Assembly (NCBI GenBank): GCA_965222485.1
Contig: CBDCUC010000039.1
Location: 930,001-994,000 of the forward strand
Length of the DNA stretch: 64,000 bases
Direction of reading: 5' to 3'
Source of the DNA: CBDCUC01 sp965222485
GTDB taxonomy: Bacteria > Pseudomonadota > Alphaproteobacteria > Rhizobiales > Hyphomicrobiaceae
The notes under the pieces were generated by a model, which saw only the letters and a list, made by a program, of their open reading frames with translations, searched no databases and was not told the origin of the DNA. Within the stretch, counting starts at the first letter, position 1, and the number at the start of each line of letters is the position of its first letter. Of the stretch, positions 44,660 through 53,545 are shown one piece after another. Position numbers and translations under genes: made by a program.

Positions 44660-44982
44660 TGTTTCTGACAGATTGCACCAAGGCGTTGGCCAAGATTCCG
44701 GTGCACGCCTATCGATACACGCTGAAACCCTTCTTCGGCTGGCACTGCCGCCACCTGCCGACCTGCTCCGAATATGCACTGGAAGCGATAGACCGCAATG
44801 GCGCGTGGCGCGGCATTTGGCTGAGTGCTTCGCGTCTAGCCCGTTGCCGTCCTGGTGGCACGGCTGGTTACGATCCGGTCCCGGACATTCGCACAGACCG
44901 CCATCCATTTGCGCCGTGGCGCTATGGCCGCTGGAGCGCCCGGCACCTGCCAACAGTGCCTGAGAACAGTGGAGGCAAATAA
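44659..44982 (+). CDS. yidD: Membrane protein insertion efficiency factor YidD
   Basis: A 107-residue YidD homologue, a small membrane-associated protein that helps YidC insert proteins. Family features are the cysteine pattern WHCRHLPTCSEYALEAI, followed by GIWLSASRLARCRPG and GGTAGYDPVPD. The ATG at 44659 overlaps the stop of the NifU-like gene (TAATG). The tail after residue 80 is longer than in E. coli YidD (85 residues) and ends polar. In many bacteria yidD sits near rnpA-yidC; here it is away from them. Confidence 0.93.
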   Translation: MFLTDCTKALAKIPVHAYRYTLKPFFGWHCRHLPTCSEYALEAIDRNGAWRGIWLSASRLARCRPGGTAGYDPVPDIRTDRHPFAPWRYGRWSARHLPTVPENSGGK

Positions 44983-45004
44983 CAGGCGACGTTTAACGCC
45001 CGGC

Positions 45005-46642
45005 CTAGTTGGAATTGGTTGAAGGCTTTGCAGAGAGTATTTGCAATCTGCTGGAGGCTTCGCTCACGCCTTGTTGCTCGGCGCGCTTGTACCATTCGCG
45101 CGCCTTATCTGGATTGCCGGACAGGCCAAGGATGCCTTTCTCCATCAGCCGGGTCGGGTCAAACGTCTCGCCCAGCGCGTAAGCTGCTTGGGCATTGCCT
45201 CCATCTGCGGCCCGCTCAAACAAAAGCCGCGCTGCCGCAACGTCACCGCTGTCAAAAAGTTGCTTGCCGCGGGTCACGAGTTTTGCCGCATCGCCATCAG
45301 ATACAGCGCGAGATACATGACCCGGCGTCACCTCGAGCTTAATTCGTTTGTGCGCCAGGAGATTCGCTTCCATGCTGAAAACAGAAACGTCGAGCATCGC
45401 TGTTTGATTTTTCACATCGGGAATAGTGATGCGACTGACACCGAGCGCGTCGGGGACAAGCACCCAGCTTCCGTCACCGAGCGCACTTGCTGCTGATACT
45501 TCGTAGTTGGCGGGCAGGCCGCGAATGACAACCGACGCCACGTCACGAATTCCCGCTGCCGGCTCGATTTGGAACGGTAGCTGAATTTGGCGCCCTCCCG
45601 GCGAAGACACCACCGACTCCGCTTTCAGTTCCAGGCGGTGTCGCGCCGGCCCGGCCTCGAACAGCCATTGCCCCAATGCATCCGAGGCGGCAGCCACCAA
45701 CTCGGTGTCCGACTTCACCACCGCATTGTCCGAACCGGCACGCGCTGCGTTGAGGGACTCCTGAACCGCGGCTGGAGGATTGTTGGCTGGTGGGGCGTCA
45801 ACCCCCGCAGTGCCAGATGGTGCAAGCTTCGCCGTATCGATTGTCTGCGGTGTGCGTTCAGCTGGCGTCAGCGCGGCAGTCCATGACCCCACATCGGCTG
45901 AAATGACTTCGGTGTTCTGTGCGGGCGCCTTATTGCTCGGCATTTCGCTGCCGACGGACGTATCTGGGACTTGATCGCCCTCTAACAGACGCGCACCCGA
46001 GGCCAGCCCCAATCGACCTTTCGCCGAGCCCTGTTCCGCGATACTGCCGGTAACAGACTTGTCGTTTGCGGCATTTTCCTCAATCTGGGGAGAGAAAACG
46101 CTGGCGGTCCCGAACACATCCTGCCCTTCGTGCGTAGAGGCCAAATAGACAAGGCTACCGGCTACAGCAAAGGCGACCAAAAGTCCGCCCGACGCTGCAT
46201 AGTTTGAGGTTCCTATGGCCTCAAAAATGGAGCCATCGCGCGTTGATGAGTCGTGCGGCGGTTCCGACATTGACGGCAAAGCAGCTTGCTGACCACTCGT
46301 GGCGGGAAGGATAGGCTGTTGTTCGTTTTCTGGTGGGGCATTGGCTAAATCAAACGCCGATCGGAAATTTAGCCCCGCCGGCGACGTGCTAGCGCCGGTG
46401 TCAATGCGCGGCTCGGCAGTCTGCTCTGTTGTTGCAGGTTCAGCGTTGGCGGCACGGCCAGCTACGAGTTGATGCTCATGCAGCTTCGCCGCGATATCCT
46501 CAAGAGACATTGCATCTTGCGCAACGCCGCCGTCTTCCGCGTCCAGGCGCTTCAGAAGACTTTTGATGGATTCACCACCCGTCGGTATGAAACCGTCTGC
46601 CAAGTTACGTCTTCCCCCTTCAAAAACGGCACCAAGTGACAT
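45005..46642 (-). CDS. Membrane-anchored SEL1-repeat protein
   Basis: A 545-residue protein with a cytoplasmic N-terminus (residues 1-148, acidic, disordered, with KSLLKRLDAEDGG), one membrane helix (about 149-168, ASGGLLVAFAVAGSLVYL), a long Ala/Pro/Thr-rich linker, a beta-rich segment (RQIQLPFQIEPAAGI) and two to three SEL1 repeats at the C-terminus (LFERAADGGNAQAAYALGETF, then ARE-WYKRAEQQGVSEASSRL). This layout recalls polar organisers such as PodJ. Start is uncertain: a TTG at 46603 has an excellent ribosome site (AAGGGGG) and would drop thirteen residues. Convergent with yidD. Confidence 0.8.
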   Translation of the reverse strand: MSLGAVFEGGRRNLADGFIPTGGESIKSLLKRLDAEDGGVAQDAMSLEDIAAKLHEHQLVAGRAANAEPATTEQTAEPRIDTGASTSPAGLNFRSAFDLANAPPENEQQPILPATSGQQAALPSMSEPPHDSSTRDGSIFEAIGTSNYAASGGLLVAFAVAGSLVYLASTHEGQDVFGTASVFSPQIEENAANDKSVTGSIAEQGSAKGRLGLASGARLLEGDQVPDTSVGSEMPSNKAPAQNTEVISADVGSWTAALTPAERTPQTIDTAKLAPSGTAGVDAPPANNPPAAVQESLNAARAGSDNAVVKSDTELVAAASDALGQWLFEAGPARHRLELKAESVVSSPGGRQIQLPFQIEPAAGIRDVASVVIRGLPANYEVSAASALGDGSWVLVPDALGVSRITIPDVKNQTAMLDVSVFSMEANLLAHKRIKLEVTPGHVSRAVSDGDAAKLVTRGKQLFDSGDVAAARLLFERAADGGNAQAAYALGETFDPTRLMEKGILGLSGNPDKAREWYKRAEQQGVSEASSRLQILSAKPSTNSN

Positions 46643-46832
46643 GCACCGGCATTGCAGCCTCGTCGCTGCTCTTAGCTGTAACATTGGGCCGAATGGTGTC
46701 GAAAACGTTAGCACCACACCAGATTGCCCATGGCCCGGTGGGACGTGAATTATATGTCAACCACCACCGGGCTGCCTTGCCAGAAATCACATTCAACCAA
46801 CCAGCAGATAAGGCAAAATGGTCTTGGCGAGT

Positions 46833-47996
46833 TTAGTGCGACAGCGCGGACAATTTAGCCGTCGCTGACGTCTTGGTCTTAGCGCGCGCGTCACGTTTCG
46901 GTTGCTCTTGCGTTTCCTGCAAAGACGATGCTGGCTCTTTATGTGCAGCCTTTTTGATGGCCTGCCCGACGCGATCAACCCAGTCCCGCGCGGGTTTGTA
47001 GCGCGGGTAACCTTCTACGGTCGCAGCAAGGCTTGTCTCCCGCCATTTTGGGTGGCGCGATTGGTCTTTCAAACTCTCAAAGTTTGCAAACAAGGCCATT
47101 ACGAACTGCGATATCCGCGCTGCGTTCGGGTTTTTTTCAGGCCAGTTGTAGACGACCAAGACCGCTCCGACCGCCACGGTATCGATCGAATGGCCTGAGG
47201 AAATGAGGTTGGGGTATGTCTTATCATCGAGCTTGGCGGGAAGAAAATCTGAGTGCAGCGCTGGATCGTAGGCGATGGGCAAAACTTTTATACCAGGCGC
47301 AGGTACAAACCGCTTCAGTGCGGCCGATGGTTTGCCATCAACAACAACCATCGCGTCGATCTCGCCCGCCTTCAGCTTCAAATACGCCTCTGTCTGGCAT
47401 CCCTTCACCGCGACGGGCGTTACGCCCAGTGATCGCAAGAGCTGCTGTCCGGTAAAATGGCTACCACTTCCCTCGGCGCCGAAATGCACCCGCTTGCCAT
47501 TGAGATCTTTGATCGTGTCAATGCCGGGTCCGGCAAGGATGTGAATTTCTTCGTTATACAGCTTAGCGATGTACGCGATGTGTTTGTTGATGTCCTTTCC
47601 AAGCTCTCCGCTGCGCTTCAGGTGGGACAAAACATTGGTTTGTGTGAGCCCAATGTCGACACCCTTTTGAAACAGCAGATCCCGAATGTTCTGATAGCTA
47701 CCCTTGCCCAAAATAGGCAACACCCGGATCGGAACACCGCTTGTTTCAACCACGGTGGCCATATCATAAGCAATGGGAAGGTAGGTGCCGTTGGGATGGC
47801 CGGATATGATGGTGGCAGTGTCCACGACCTGTGGAGATTTGGCTTTTGAGACTGCTACAGCCCCGGACTTTGTTGCTGCGCTGTCAGCGCTATGCGCAGA
47901 CTGTACGGACAGGCCGAACGATAGAGCGAAAACAACGGCCCCGACGGCTGCTGATACTCGGGCCGTATAGCCAAACGCAAATACTCGAATAGTCAA
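46833..47996 (-). CDS. TAXI-family TRAP solute-binding protein
   Basis: A 387-residue exported protein of the TAXI (TRAP-associated extracytoplasmic immunogenic) family. The signal peptide ends near SAHSADS, and the mature protein shows ATIISGHPNGTYLPIAYDMA, IRVLPILGKGSYQNIRDLL, GVDIGLTQTNVLS, then KRVHFGAEGSGSHFTGQQLL. The last 45 residues are Lys/Ala/Thr-rich (EQPKRDARAKTKTS) and probably disordered, which is not usual for the family. No TRAP permease (dctQM-like) gene is nearby, so its transport role is uncertain. Confidence 0.9.
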   Translation of the reverse strand: MTIRVFAFGYTARVSAAVGAVVFALSFGLSVQSAHSADSAATKSGAVAVSKAKSPQVVDTATIISGHPNGTYLPIAYDMATVVETSGVPIRVLPILGKGSYQNIRDLLFQKGVDIGLTQTNVLSHLKRSGELGKDINKHIAYIAKLYNEEIHILAGPGIDTIKDLNGKRVHFGAEGSGSHFTGQQLLRSLGVTPVAVKGCQTEAYLKLKAGEIDAMVVVDGKPSAALKRFVPAPGIKVLPIAYDPALHSDFLPAKLDDKTYPNLISSGHSIDTVAVGAVLVVYNWPEKNPNAARISQFVMALFANFESLKDQSRHPKWRETSLAATVEGYPRYKPARDWVDRVGQAIKKAAHKEPASSLQETQEQPKRDARAKTKTSATAKLSALSH

Positions 47997-48401
47997 CTTA
48001 CTCCCCCCGGCGGGGCATTGATGTGGGCCCGCCGCTATACGTGTGCCTGCCTTGAAAAGCGACCGGCACCGTGCCCAAAAAAACTAACGCGTTACCTTGA
48101 AGCAGGTGATCCAGCCAACTTAAAGGCAGTGCACAGACAAAGAGCCTGTTGCAGTGCCTCTATTGGTCGCCACCGAGGCGGCGTTATTTCGACAGGCTGG
48201 GGGAGAAATTGTGGCAGAGAGGAGGTTTTTCGAGTGTTTTGGTAAGTCCTGAGAATAATCGCCGCGACTTGCTTGACACATTTGATGCCTGAGGGGCACA
48301 AGCACGCCGGTATTGCCGCACACCCAATGTGTGCATATGTAGCACCAACCAGAAGCACCCGTCTTACCTGCGCGGTCTGCAGTGACTGAGAGGAGGGTTT
48401 T
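47997..48401. other. Divergent intergenic region between TAXI protein and thrS
   Basis: 405 bases. A perfect -35 TTGACA at 48273-48278 is followed by no good -10 box, so the thrS promoter is unclear. I see no leader peptide or T-box-like structure. Confidence 0.4.
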
Positions 48402-50375
48402 ATGAGTGATATCGAAATTCGTTTTCCCGACGGCGCCAGCCGCAAGGTCCCAAAAGGGACCACAGGATCCGAGCTGGCCGCAGGCATCTCCAAATCTCTG
48501 GCAAAAAAGGCAGTGGCCCTTGTCATTGACGGTGAGCTTGCCGATCTCGCTGACACGATTGAACGTGATGCCGATGTGAAAGTCATCGTGCGTACCGACC
48601 CGGAAGCCTTGGAGCTGATCCGGCACGACTGCGCACACGTGATGGCCGAAGCCGTCCAGGAGTTGTGGCCCGGAACTCAGGTCACCATCGGGCCCGTCAT
48701 CGAGAATGGGTTCTACTACGATTTTGCTAAGTCGGAGCCGTTCCATCCCGACGATCTCAAGAAGATCGAAAAGAAGATGGCACAGATCATCCAGCGCAAT
48801 GCGCCTTTCACCAAGGAGTTCTGGAGCCGGGCCAACGCCAAGAAATTCTTCGCCGACAAAGGCGAGACCTACAAGATCGAACTGGTTGATGCCATTCCTG
48901 AGGGCGAGGACTTGAAGATTTACCGGCAGGGCGACTGGTTGGATTTATGCCGCGGACCGCACATGACATCGACCGGCCAGATCGGCAAGGCATTCAAGTT
49001 GCAGAAAATCGCTGGCGCCTATTGGCGCGGCGACAGCAACAATCCCATGCTTCAGCGAATCTACGGAACGGCCTGGGCAACCGAAAGCGAACTGAAGGAC
49101 TATCTCAATCGGCTCGAAGAGGCGGAGAAGCGCGATCACCGCAAGCTTGGGCGCGAGATGGATCTGTTTCATTTCCAGGAGGAAGCACCAGGTTCTGTTT
49201 TCTGGCACCACAAGGGCTGGACCCTGTTCCAAACGTTGATCGATTACATGCGCCGTCGCCAGGTTGAGGCGGGCTACATTGAGGTCAATTCGCCTGACAT
49301 GATGGAACGCGGCTTTTGGGAGCAATCCGGTCACTGGGAAAACTACGGTGAGAACATGTTCACCACCGTTCTGCCTGATGAACGCATCTTCTGCTGCAAA
49401 CCGATGAACTGCCCCGGCCATGTGCAAATATTCAAGCATGGGCTGAAGAGCTACCGCGATCTGCCCTACAAGATCGCCGAGTTCGGCAAGGTACACCGCT
49501 ACGAGCCCTCAGGCGCGTTGCACGGGCTAATGCGCGTGCGCCACTTCACCCAGGACGACGCCCATATCTTCATCACCGAAGATCAACTTGAAGACGAGTG
49601 CCTCGCCATCAACGACCTGATGCTGAAGATCTACCGCGACTTCGGCTTTGAAGAAATCGAGGTGAAGCTATCGACTCGGCCTGAAAAAAGGGTCGGCTCC
49701 GATGAGCAGTGGGACCATGCCGAGAAGGTCATGGAAAAGGTGCTTGAGAAAATCGAGGCACAAGGCCAAGGCCGTCTCAAAACGTCAATCTCGCCCGGCG
49801 AAGGCGCATTCTACGGACCCAAGTTCGAATATGTCCTGAAGGATGCCATCGGACGCGAGTGGCAGTGCGGCACAACGCAGGTGGATTTCAACCTTGCCGG
49901 CCGCCTCGGTGCATTCTTTATCGACGATCATTCGGAAAAGAAGACGCCTGTGTTGATCCACCGAGCCATGTTCGGGTCCTTGGAACGCTTTACAGGCATC
50001 CTTATTGAAAATTTTGCCGGCCACTTCCCACTCTGGCTTGCGCCGCAGCAAGTTGTTGTGGCGACCATCGTCTCCGAGGCGGACCCCTACGGACAAGAAG
50101 TCTGTGATGCCCTGTGTGCGAACGGTTTGCGCGCCGACACAGACTTCAGAAACGAGAAAATCAATTTCAAGGTGCGCGAGCACTCATTGCAGAAGGTCCC
50201 GGTGTTGCTCGTTGTCGGCAAGCGCGAAGCAGAGGAACGTAAGGTTTCCATTCGTCGGCTTGGTTCTCAAAAGCAGGAGGTGATGGCATTGGACGAAGCC
50301 ATTGCAATGCTGAAAGCCGAGGCCGTTCCGCCCGACCTGCGTTCTGCAGACGGCGTCGCCGCTGCAGCCGAATAA
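48402..50375 (+). CDS. thrS: Threonyl-tRNA synthetase
   Basis: A 657-residue class II synthetase charging tRNA-Thr. Residues 1-62 are the TGS domain (IRFPDGASRKVPKGTTGSEL), followed by the editing domain with HDCAHVMAEAV (H-x3-H) and DLCRGPH. In the catalytic core the zinc ligands lie in CCKPMNCPGH, RHFTQDDAH and IHRAMFGSLERF. The C-terminal anticodon domain ends at IAMLKAEAVPP. Start ATG 48402 has GAGGAGGG upstream. Length is close to the E. coli enzyme (642). Confidence 0.98.
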   Translation: MSDIEIRFPDGASRKVPKGTTGSELAAGISKSLAKKAVALVIDGELADLADTIERDADVKVIVRTDPEALELIRHDCAHVMAEAVQELWPGTQVTIGPVIENGFYYDFAKSEPFHPDDLKKIEKKMAQIIQRNAPFTKEFWSRANAKKFFADKGETYKIELVDAIPEGEDLKIYRQGDWLDLCRGPHMTSTGQIGKAFKLQKIAGAYWRGDSNNPMLQRIYGTAWATESELKDYLNRLEEAEKRDHRKLGREMDLFHFQEEAPGSVFWHHKGWTLFQTLIDYMRRRQVEAGYIEVNSPDMMERGFWEQSGHWENYGENMFTTVLPDERIFCCKPMNCPGHVQIFKHGLKSYRDLPYKIAEFGKVHRYEPSGALHGLMRVRHFTQDDAHIFITEDQLEDECLAINDLMLKIYRDFGFEEIEVKLSTRPEKRVGSDEQWDHAEKVMEKVLEKIEAQGQGRLKTSISPGEGAFYGPKFEYVLKDAIGREWQCGTTQVDFNLAGRLGAFFIDDHSEKKTPVLIHRAMFGSLERFTGILIENFAGHFPLWLAPQQVVVATIVSEADPYGQEVCDALCANGLRADTDFRNEKINFKVREHSLQKVPVLLVVGKREAEERKVSIRRLGSQKQEVMALDEAIAMLKAEAVPPDLRSADGVAAAAE

Positions 50376-50463
50376 TTGCGCCAACGGTGATCTTCTTCGC
50401 CCACGCGAATGATATGCGGTGGAAACCATCCCTAATGGGGTACAACAACAGCGGCGGTTACAA

Positions 50464-51393
50464 ATGGCGTCGGCAGCAATTTTGGTCGAGAACTTATCTA
50501 AGACCTACGAGGGCGGGCTGCATGCCCTCAGGTCTATCGACCTAAACATCCAAAAGGGTGAAATTTTTGCGCTGTTGGGACCCAATGGAGCTGGCAAGAC
50601 GACCCTGATCAACGCCATTTGCGGTATTGTCACACCGACGTCGGGCCGCATAACGGTCGATGGCCTGGATATCGTCTCAGACTATCGCAAGGCACGCTCG
50701 AAAATCGGACTGGTGCCGCAGGAACTTCCTAACAACGCTTTCGAAACGGTTCTGGGCACCGTCACATTCAGCCGCGGGTTATTCGGCAAACCGGCCAACC
50801 CGCATATCATTGAACAAATTCTGGCAAATCTGTCCCTTGCTGAAAAGAAGAATGCCCGGATAATGACGCTCTCAGGCGGCATGAAACGGCGCGTCCTTAT
50901 TGCGAAAGCGCTAGCCCATGAGCCCGAAATCCTTTTCCTTGACGAGCCTACTGCAGGTGTTGACGTGGAATTGCGCCAGGACATGTGGGCCAACGTGCGA
51001 CGCCTTCGCGACAACGGTGTCACCATCATTCTTACCACGCACTACATCGAGGAAGCCGAGGACATGGCCGACCGGATCGGCATCATAAACCAAGGCGAAA
51101 TCATACTGGTGGAGGACAAGGAAAAGCTGATGCGTAAGCTCGGTCAGAAACAGTTGACCCTGCACTTGCAAGAGCCCGTCGAGACGCTTCCCCCAGAGCT
51201 GGCTACGCACGGGCTTGAGCTAAAATCTGGCGGGCTGGAGTTGATCTACACCTACGATACCCGGTCTGAACGCACCGGCATCACCACGCTTCTGAGTGAA
51301 CTCAGCGCCGCAGGCATCACGTTCAACGACCTCCACACCACGCAAAGCTCGCTTGAAGAGATCTTTGTCAACCTCGTACGGAATGCAAAATGA
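50464..51393 (+). CDS. ABC-2 type transporter ATPase
   Basis: A 309-residue ATPase of the CcmA/DrrA class. Walker A is GPNGAGKTT, the signature is LSGGMKRR and Walker B ends ILFLDEPTAGVD; the Q-loop is GLVPQE. A C-terminal extension (from LHLQEPVETLP) resembles the regulatory part of DrrA-like proteins. The ATG at 50464 is favoured over a GTG at 50419. Its stop overlaps the permease ATG (ATGA at 51390), so the two are co-translated. Export of a lipid, polysaccharide or drug is possible; substrate unknown. Confidence 0.93.
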   Translation: MASAAILVENLSKTYEGGLHALRSIDLNIQKGEIFALLGPNGAGKTTLINAICGIVTPTSGRITVDGLDIVSDYRKARSKIGLVPQELPNNAFETVLGTVTFSRGLFGKPANPHIIEQILANLSLAEKKNARIMTLSGGMKRRVLIAKALAHEPEILFLDEPTAGVDVELRQDMWANVRRLRDNGVTIILTTHYIEEAEDMADRIGIINQGEIILVEDKEKLMRKLGQKQLTLHLQEPVETLPPELATHGLELKSGGLELIYTYDTRSERTGITTLLSELSAAGITFNDLHTTQSSLEEIFVNLVRNAK

Positions 51394-52151
51394 ATTGGCG
51401 CGGCGTCTGGGCGATTTATTACTCTGAGATGGCGCGGGCAGCCCGTACGGTTATGCAAAGCCTCGTCTCACCCGTCTTGTCGACGGTGCTTTATTTCGTT
51501 GTCTTCGGAGCGGCCATTGGCTCGCGGATTCAAGAGATCGATGGTGTGAGTTATGGTGCCTTTATCGTACCCGGACTTATCATGCTGTCGCTACTGACGC
51601 AGAGCATTACGAACGCGGCGTTCGGCATCTACTTTCCGAAATTCGCCGGTACGATCTATGAAATCCTAACCGCTCCGGTGTCCTATTTCGAGGTGGTCTT
51701 GGGATATGTCGGTGCCGCTGCCACCAAATCGCTAACCATAGGCCTCGTCATTCTTGTCACCGCACATTTCTTCGTGCCCCTTGAGATCAAGCACCCGCTT
51801 TGGATGTTCCTATTCCTTGTGCTCACAGCCATCACGTTTAGCCTGTTTGGTTTTATTATCGGCATTTGGGCGGAGGGATTTGAGAAGCTTCAGGTTATTC
51901 CGCTGCTCGTGGTCACACCGCTGACTTTTCTTGGTGGCACATTCTATTCGGTCAACATGCTGCCACCGTTTTGGCAAACCGTATCGCTGTTCAATCCCGT
52001 AGTTTATTTAATCAGCGGGTTCCGCTGGAGTTTCTATGAAATTGCTGATGTCTCCGTTGGCGTGAGCCTGGGCATGACACTTGCGTTCTTGCTGCTATGC
52101 CTGGTCACCATCTGGTGGATCTTCAAAACCGGATACAAACTCAAGGCGTGA
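51390..52151 (+). CDS. ABC-2 type transporter permease
   Basis: A 253-residue membrane subunit with six hydrophobic segments, of the ABC-2 family. AALFY-type start is replaced by MNWRGVWAIYYSEMARAART, and the typical ABC-2 signature is seen in VTPLTFLGGTFYSVNMLPPFW followed by FNPVVYLISGFRW, as in NodJ/DrrB/KpsM-like exporters. It is coupled to the ATPase by a four-base overlap. No glycosyltransferases or toxin genes accompany it, so substrate remains open. Confidence 0.93.
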   Translation: MNWRGVWAIYYSEMARAARTVMQSLVSPVLSTVLYFVVFGAAIGSRIQEIDGVSYGAFIVPGLIMLSLLTQSITNAAFGIYFPKFAGTIYEILTAPVSYFEVVLGYVGAAATKSLTIGLVILVTAHFFVPLEIKHPLWMFLFLVLTAITFSLFGFIIGIWAEGFEKLQVIPLLVVTPLTFLGGTFYSVNMLPPFWQTVSLFNPVVYLISGFRWSFYEIADVSVGVSLGMTLAFLLLCLVTIWWIFKTGYKLKA

Positions 52152-52191
52152 CCCAGGGCTTCGTCTCAGGCGCTAGTCGCTCAGGGGCTAA

Positions 52192-52596
52192 ATGTGGGAA
52201 TACGCTATGACACCAATAGAAGGTGCGGCAACGATCGTACCTGTGCGGGACGTAGCCGCTACGATCGCCTTTTACGTCGATATTCTGGGTTTTGAAAAAC
52301 GCGAACAGTCGCCCGACGGTGTGTACGGGCTGGTCGCCCGTGGTGATGTCGGTGTCATGCTACTGGCGACACAGGACGTTGAAGCGCTTAAGGCAACAGC
52401 TTCAAACATTTCCATCTACATCTGGGTAAAGGGTCTCGACGCCTTTTACTACTCCCTGCAAGGCAAGCTTGAAACGTTGGGCGAAGACCGGGTCAGAGCA
52501 CCCTTTGATCAACCCTACGGCATGCGTGAATTTCACGTGAAGGACCCGGACGGGTGTCTGCTGTTTTTCGGCGAGGAAATCGTAGAGAACCGCTAG
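52192..52596 (+). CDS. Glyoxalase/bleomycin-resistance-fold protein (VOC superfamily)
   Basis: A 134-residue single-domain member of the vicinal oxygen chelate superfamily. The repeat pattern IVPVRDVAATIAFYVDILGF and then YGMREFHVKDPDGCLLFFGE fits small glyoxalase-like or bleomycin-resistance-like proteins. Conserved Glu near the C-terminus (FGEEI) could be a metal ligand, but the usual His at the first strand is replaced by Pro, so catalysis is doubtful. ATG 52207 is an equally good start. Convergent with queF. Confidence 0.85.
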   Translation: MWEYAMTPIEGAATIVPVRDVAATIAFYVDILGFEKREQSPDGVYGLVARGDVGVMLLATQDVEALKATASNISIYIWVKGLDAFYYSLQGKLETLGEDRVRAPFDQPYGMREFHVKDPDGCLLFFGEEIVENR

Positions 52597-52635
52597 GGCG
52601 ACCCACTGACGTCGAATATGTACTGGGAACTTCTG

Positions 52636-53097
52636 CTACCCGCGTCCTCGATAAGGTGCCACGCCTTGCTCGGGCAGCCACACACCGTCAGGCACTGCCC
52701 CGATTTGCCAAAAGACATCGATCGGCATACCGCCGCGCGGATACCAGTAGCCACCGATACGCAAAAAGTGTGGCTCCATCAGCGCAACGAGCCGCTTGCC
52801 GATGGCAACGGTGCAGTCTTCGTGGAAGGCACCGTGATTGCGAAACGATGACAAATAAAGCTTCAGTGACTTCGACTCAACCAGCCAGTTCTTTGGCACG
52901 TAGTCGATAACCAAGTGAGCAAAGTCAGGTTGCCCGGTCACTGGACAGATCGATGTGAACTCAGGCGCTGTGAAACGCGCAACGTAAAGCGTATCCGTGT
53001 GTGGGTTGGCAACGCGCTCCAAGACCGCGTCCTGTGGACTTGCCGGAACGCTTGCATGTTGGCCCAGCAGTGAAGTGCCGGTCTTGTTATCCGACAT
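52636..53097 (-). CDS. queF: NADPH-dependent 7-cyano-7-deazaguanine reductase QueF
   Basis: A 153-residue enzyme that reduces preQ0 to preQ1 in queuosine synthesis. Catalytic Cys51 and Asp58 lie in SICPVTGQPD, and the QueF motif VESKSLKLYLSSFRNHGAF holds the NADPH/substrate Glu74 and Ser75. It is the short unimodular form, which works as a homo-oligomer. It is the last gene of the que cluster, 8 bases after queD. The nitrile reductase assignment is secure because the motif is unique to QueF. Confidence 0.96.
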   Translation of the reverse strand: MSDNKTGTSLLGQHASVPASPQDAVLERVANPHTDTLYVARFTAPEFTSICPVTGQPDFAHLVIDYVPKNWLVESKSLKLYLSSFRNHGAFHEDCTVAIGKRLVALMEPHFLRIGGYWYPRGGMPIDVFWQIGAVPDGVWLPEQGVAPYRGRG

Positions 53098-53105
53098 TGC
53101 GTGTC

Positions 53106-53489
53106 TTACTCCGCCGCCTGACGCGATGTCGCCGGCCCATTATAAATACAGCCTTCATTGCAGCTATCGCGCATGATCTGAACCTCGCTCAATCCAGGAA
53201 CCCTATTGGCGATCCTGTGCCAAAGCCAAATCGAGATACGCTCAAGCGTCGGTGCGTCCAACCCCTGGACATCATTGAGCAGCCGGTGGTCTAGCGCGTC
53301 GCGCGCGTCCGCGATTGCGGCCGAAAGGTCATCGAAATGGAACACCAGCCCCGTTTCCGGATCAGGCTCCCCCTCAATGATCACGCGCGCACGAAATGAA
53401 TGCCCGTGGATCCGTGAATTCGGATGCCCGGCTTCCGCACTCGGCAGATAGTGTGCCGCCTCAAAACTAAAGTCCTTGTAGATGCGCAT
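53106..53489 (-). CDS. queD: 6-carboxytetrahydropterin synthase QueD-like protein with altered active site
   Basis: A 127-residue T-fold protein. QueD converts dihydroneopterin triphosphate to 6-carboxytetrahydropterin in queuosine synthesis. Zinc ligands His13, His28 and His30 (in AAHYLP and RIHGHSF) are present. The canonical catalytic Cys (GHKCGRLHGH in E. coli QueD) is Asn24 here (GHPNSRIHGH), and the Glu before the C-terminal Cys is Asp (RDSCNEGC). Operon position between queE and queF makes QueD the simplest function, but the usual chemistry should be affected. No other QueD is visible in the window. Confidence 0.88.
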   Translation of the reverse strand: MRIYKDFSFEAAHYLPSAEAGHPNSRIHGHSFRARVIIEGEPDPETGLVFHFDDLSAAIADARDALDHRLLNDVQGLDAPTLERISIWLWHRIANRVPGLSEVQIMRDSCNEGCIYNGPATSRQAAE

Positions 53490-53545
53490 GTCCGCTCGTT
53501 TATTTGATTTCGCGGCGTGGTTCCAGTGATTTGATCCATGGACGC

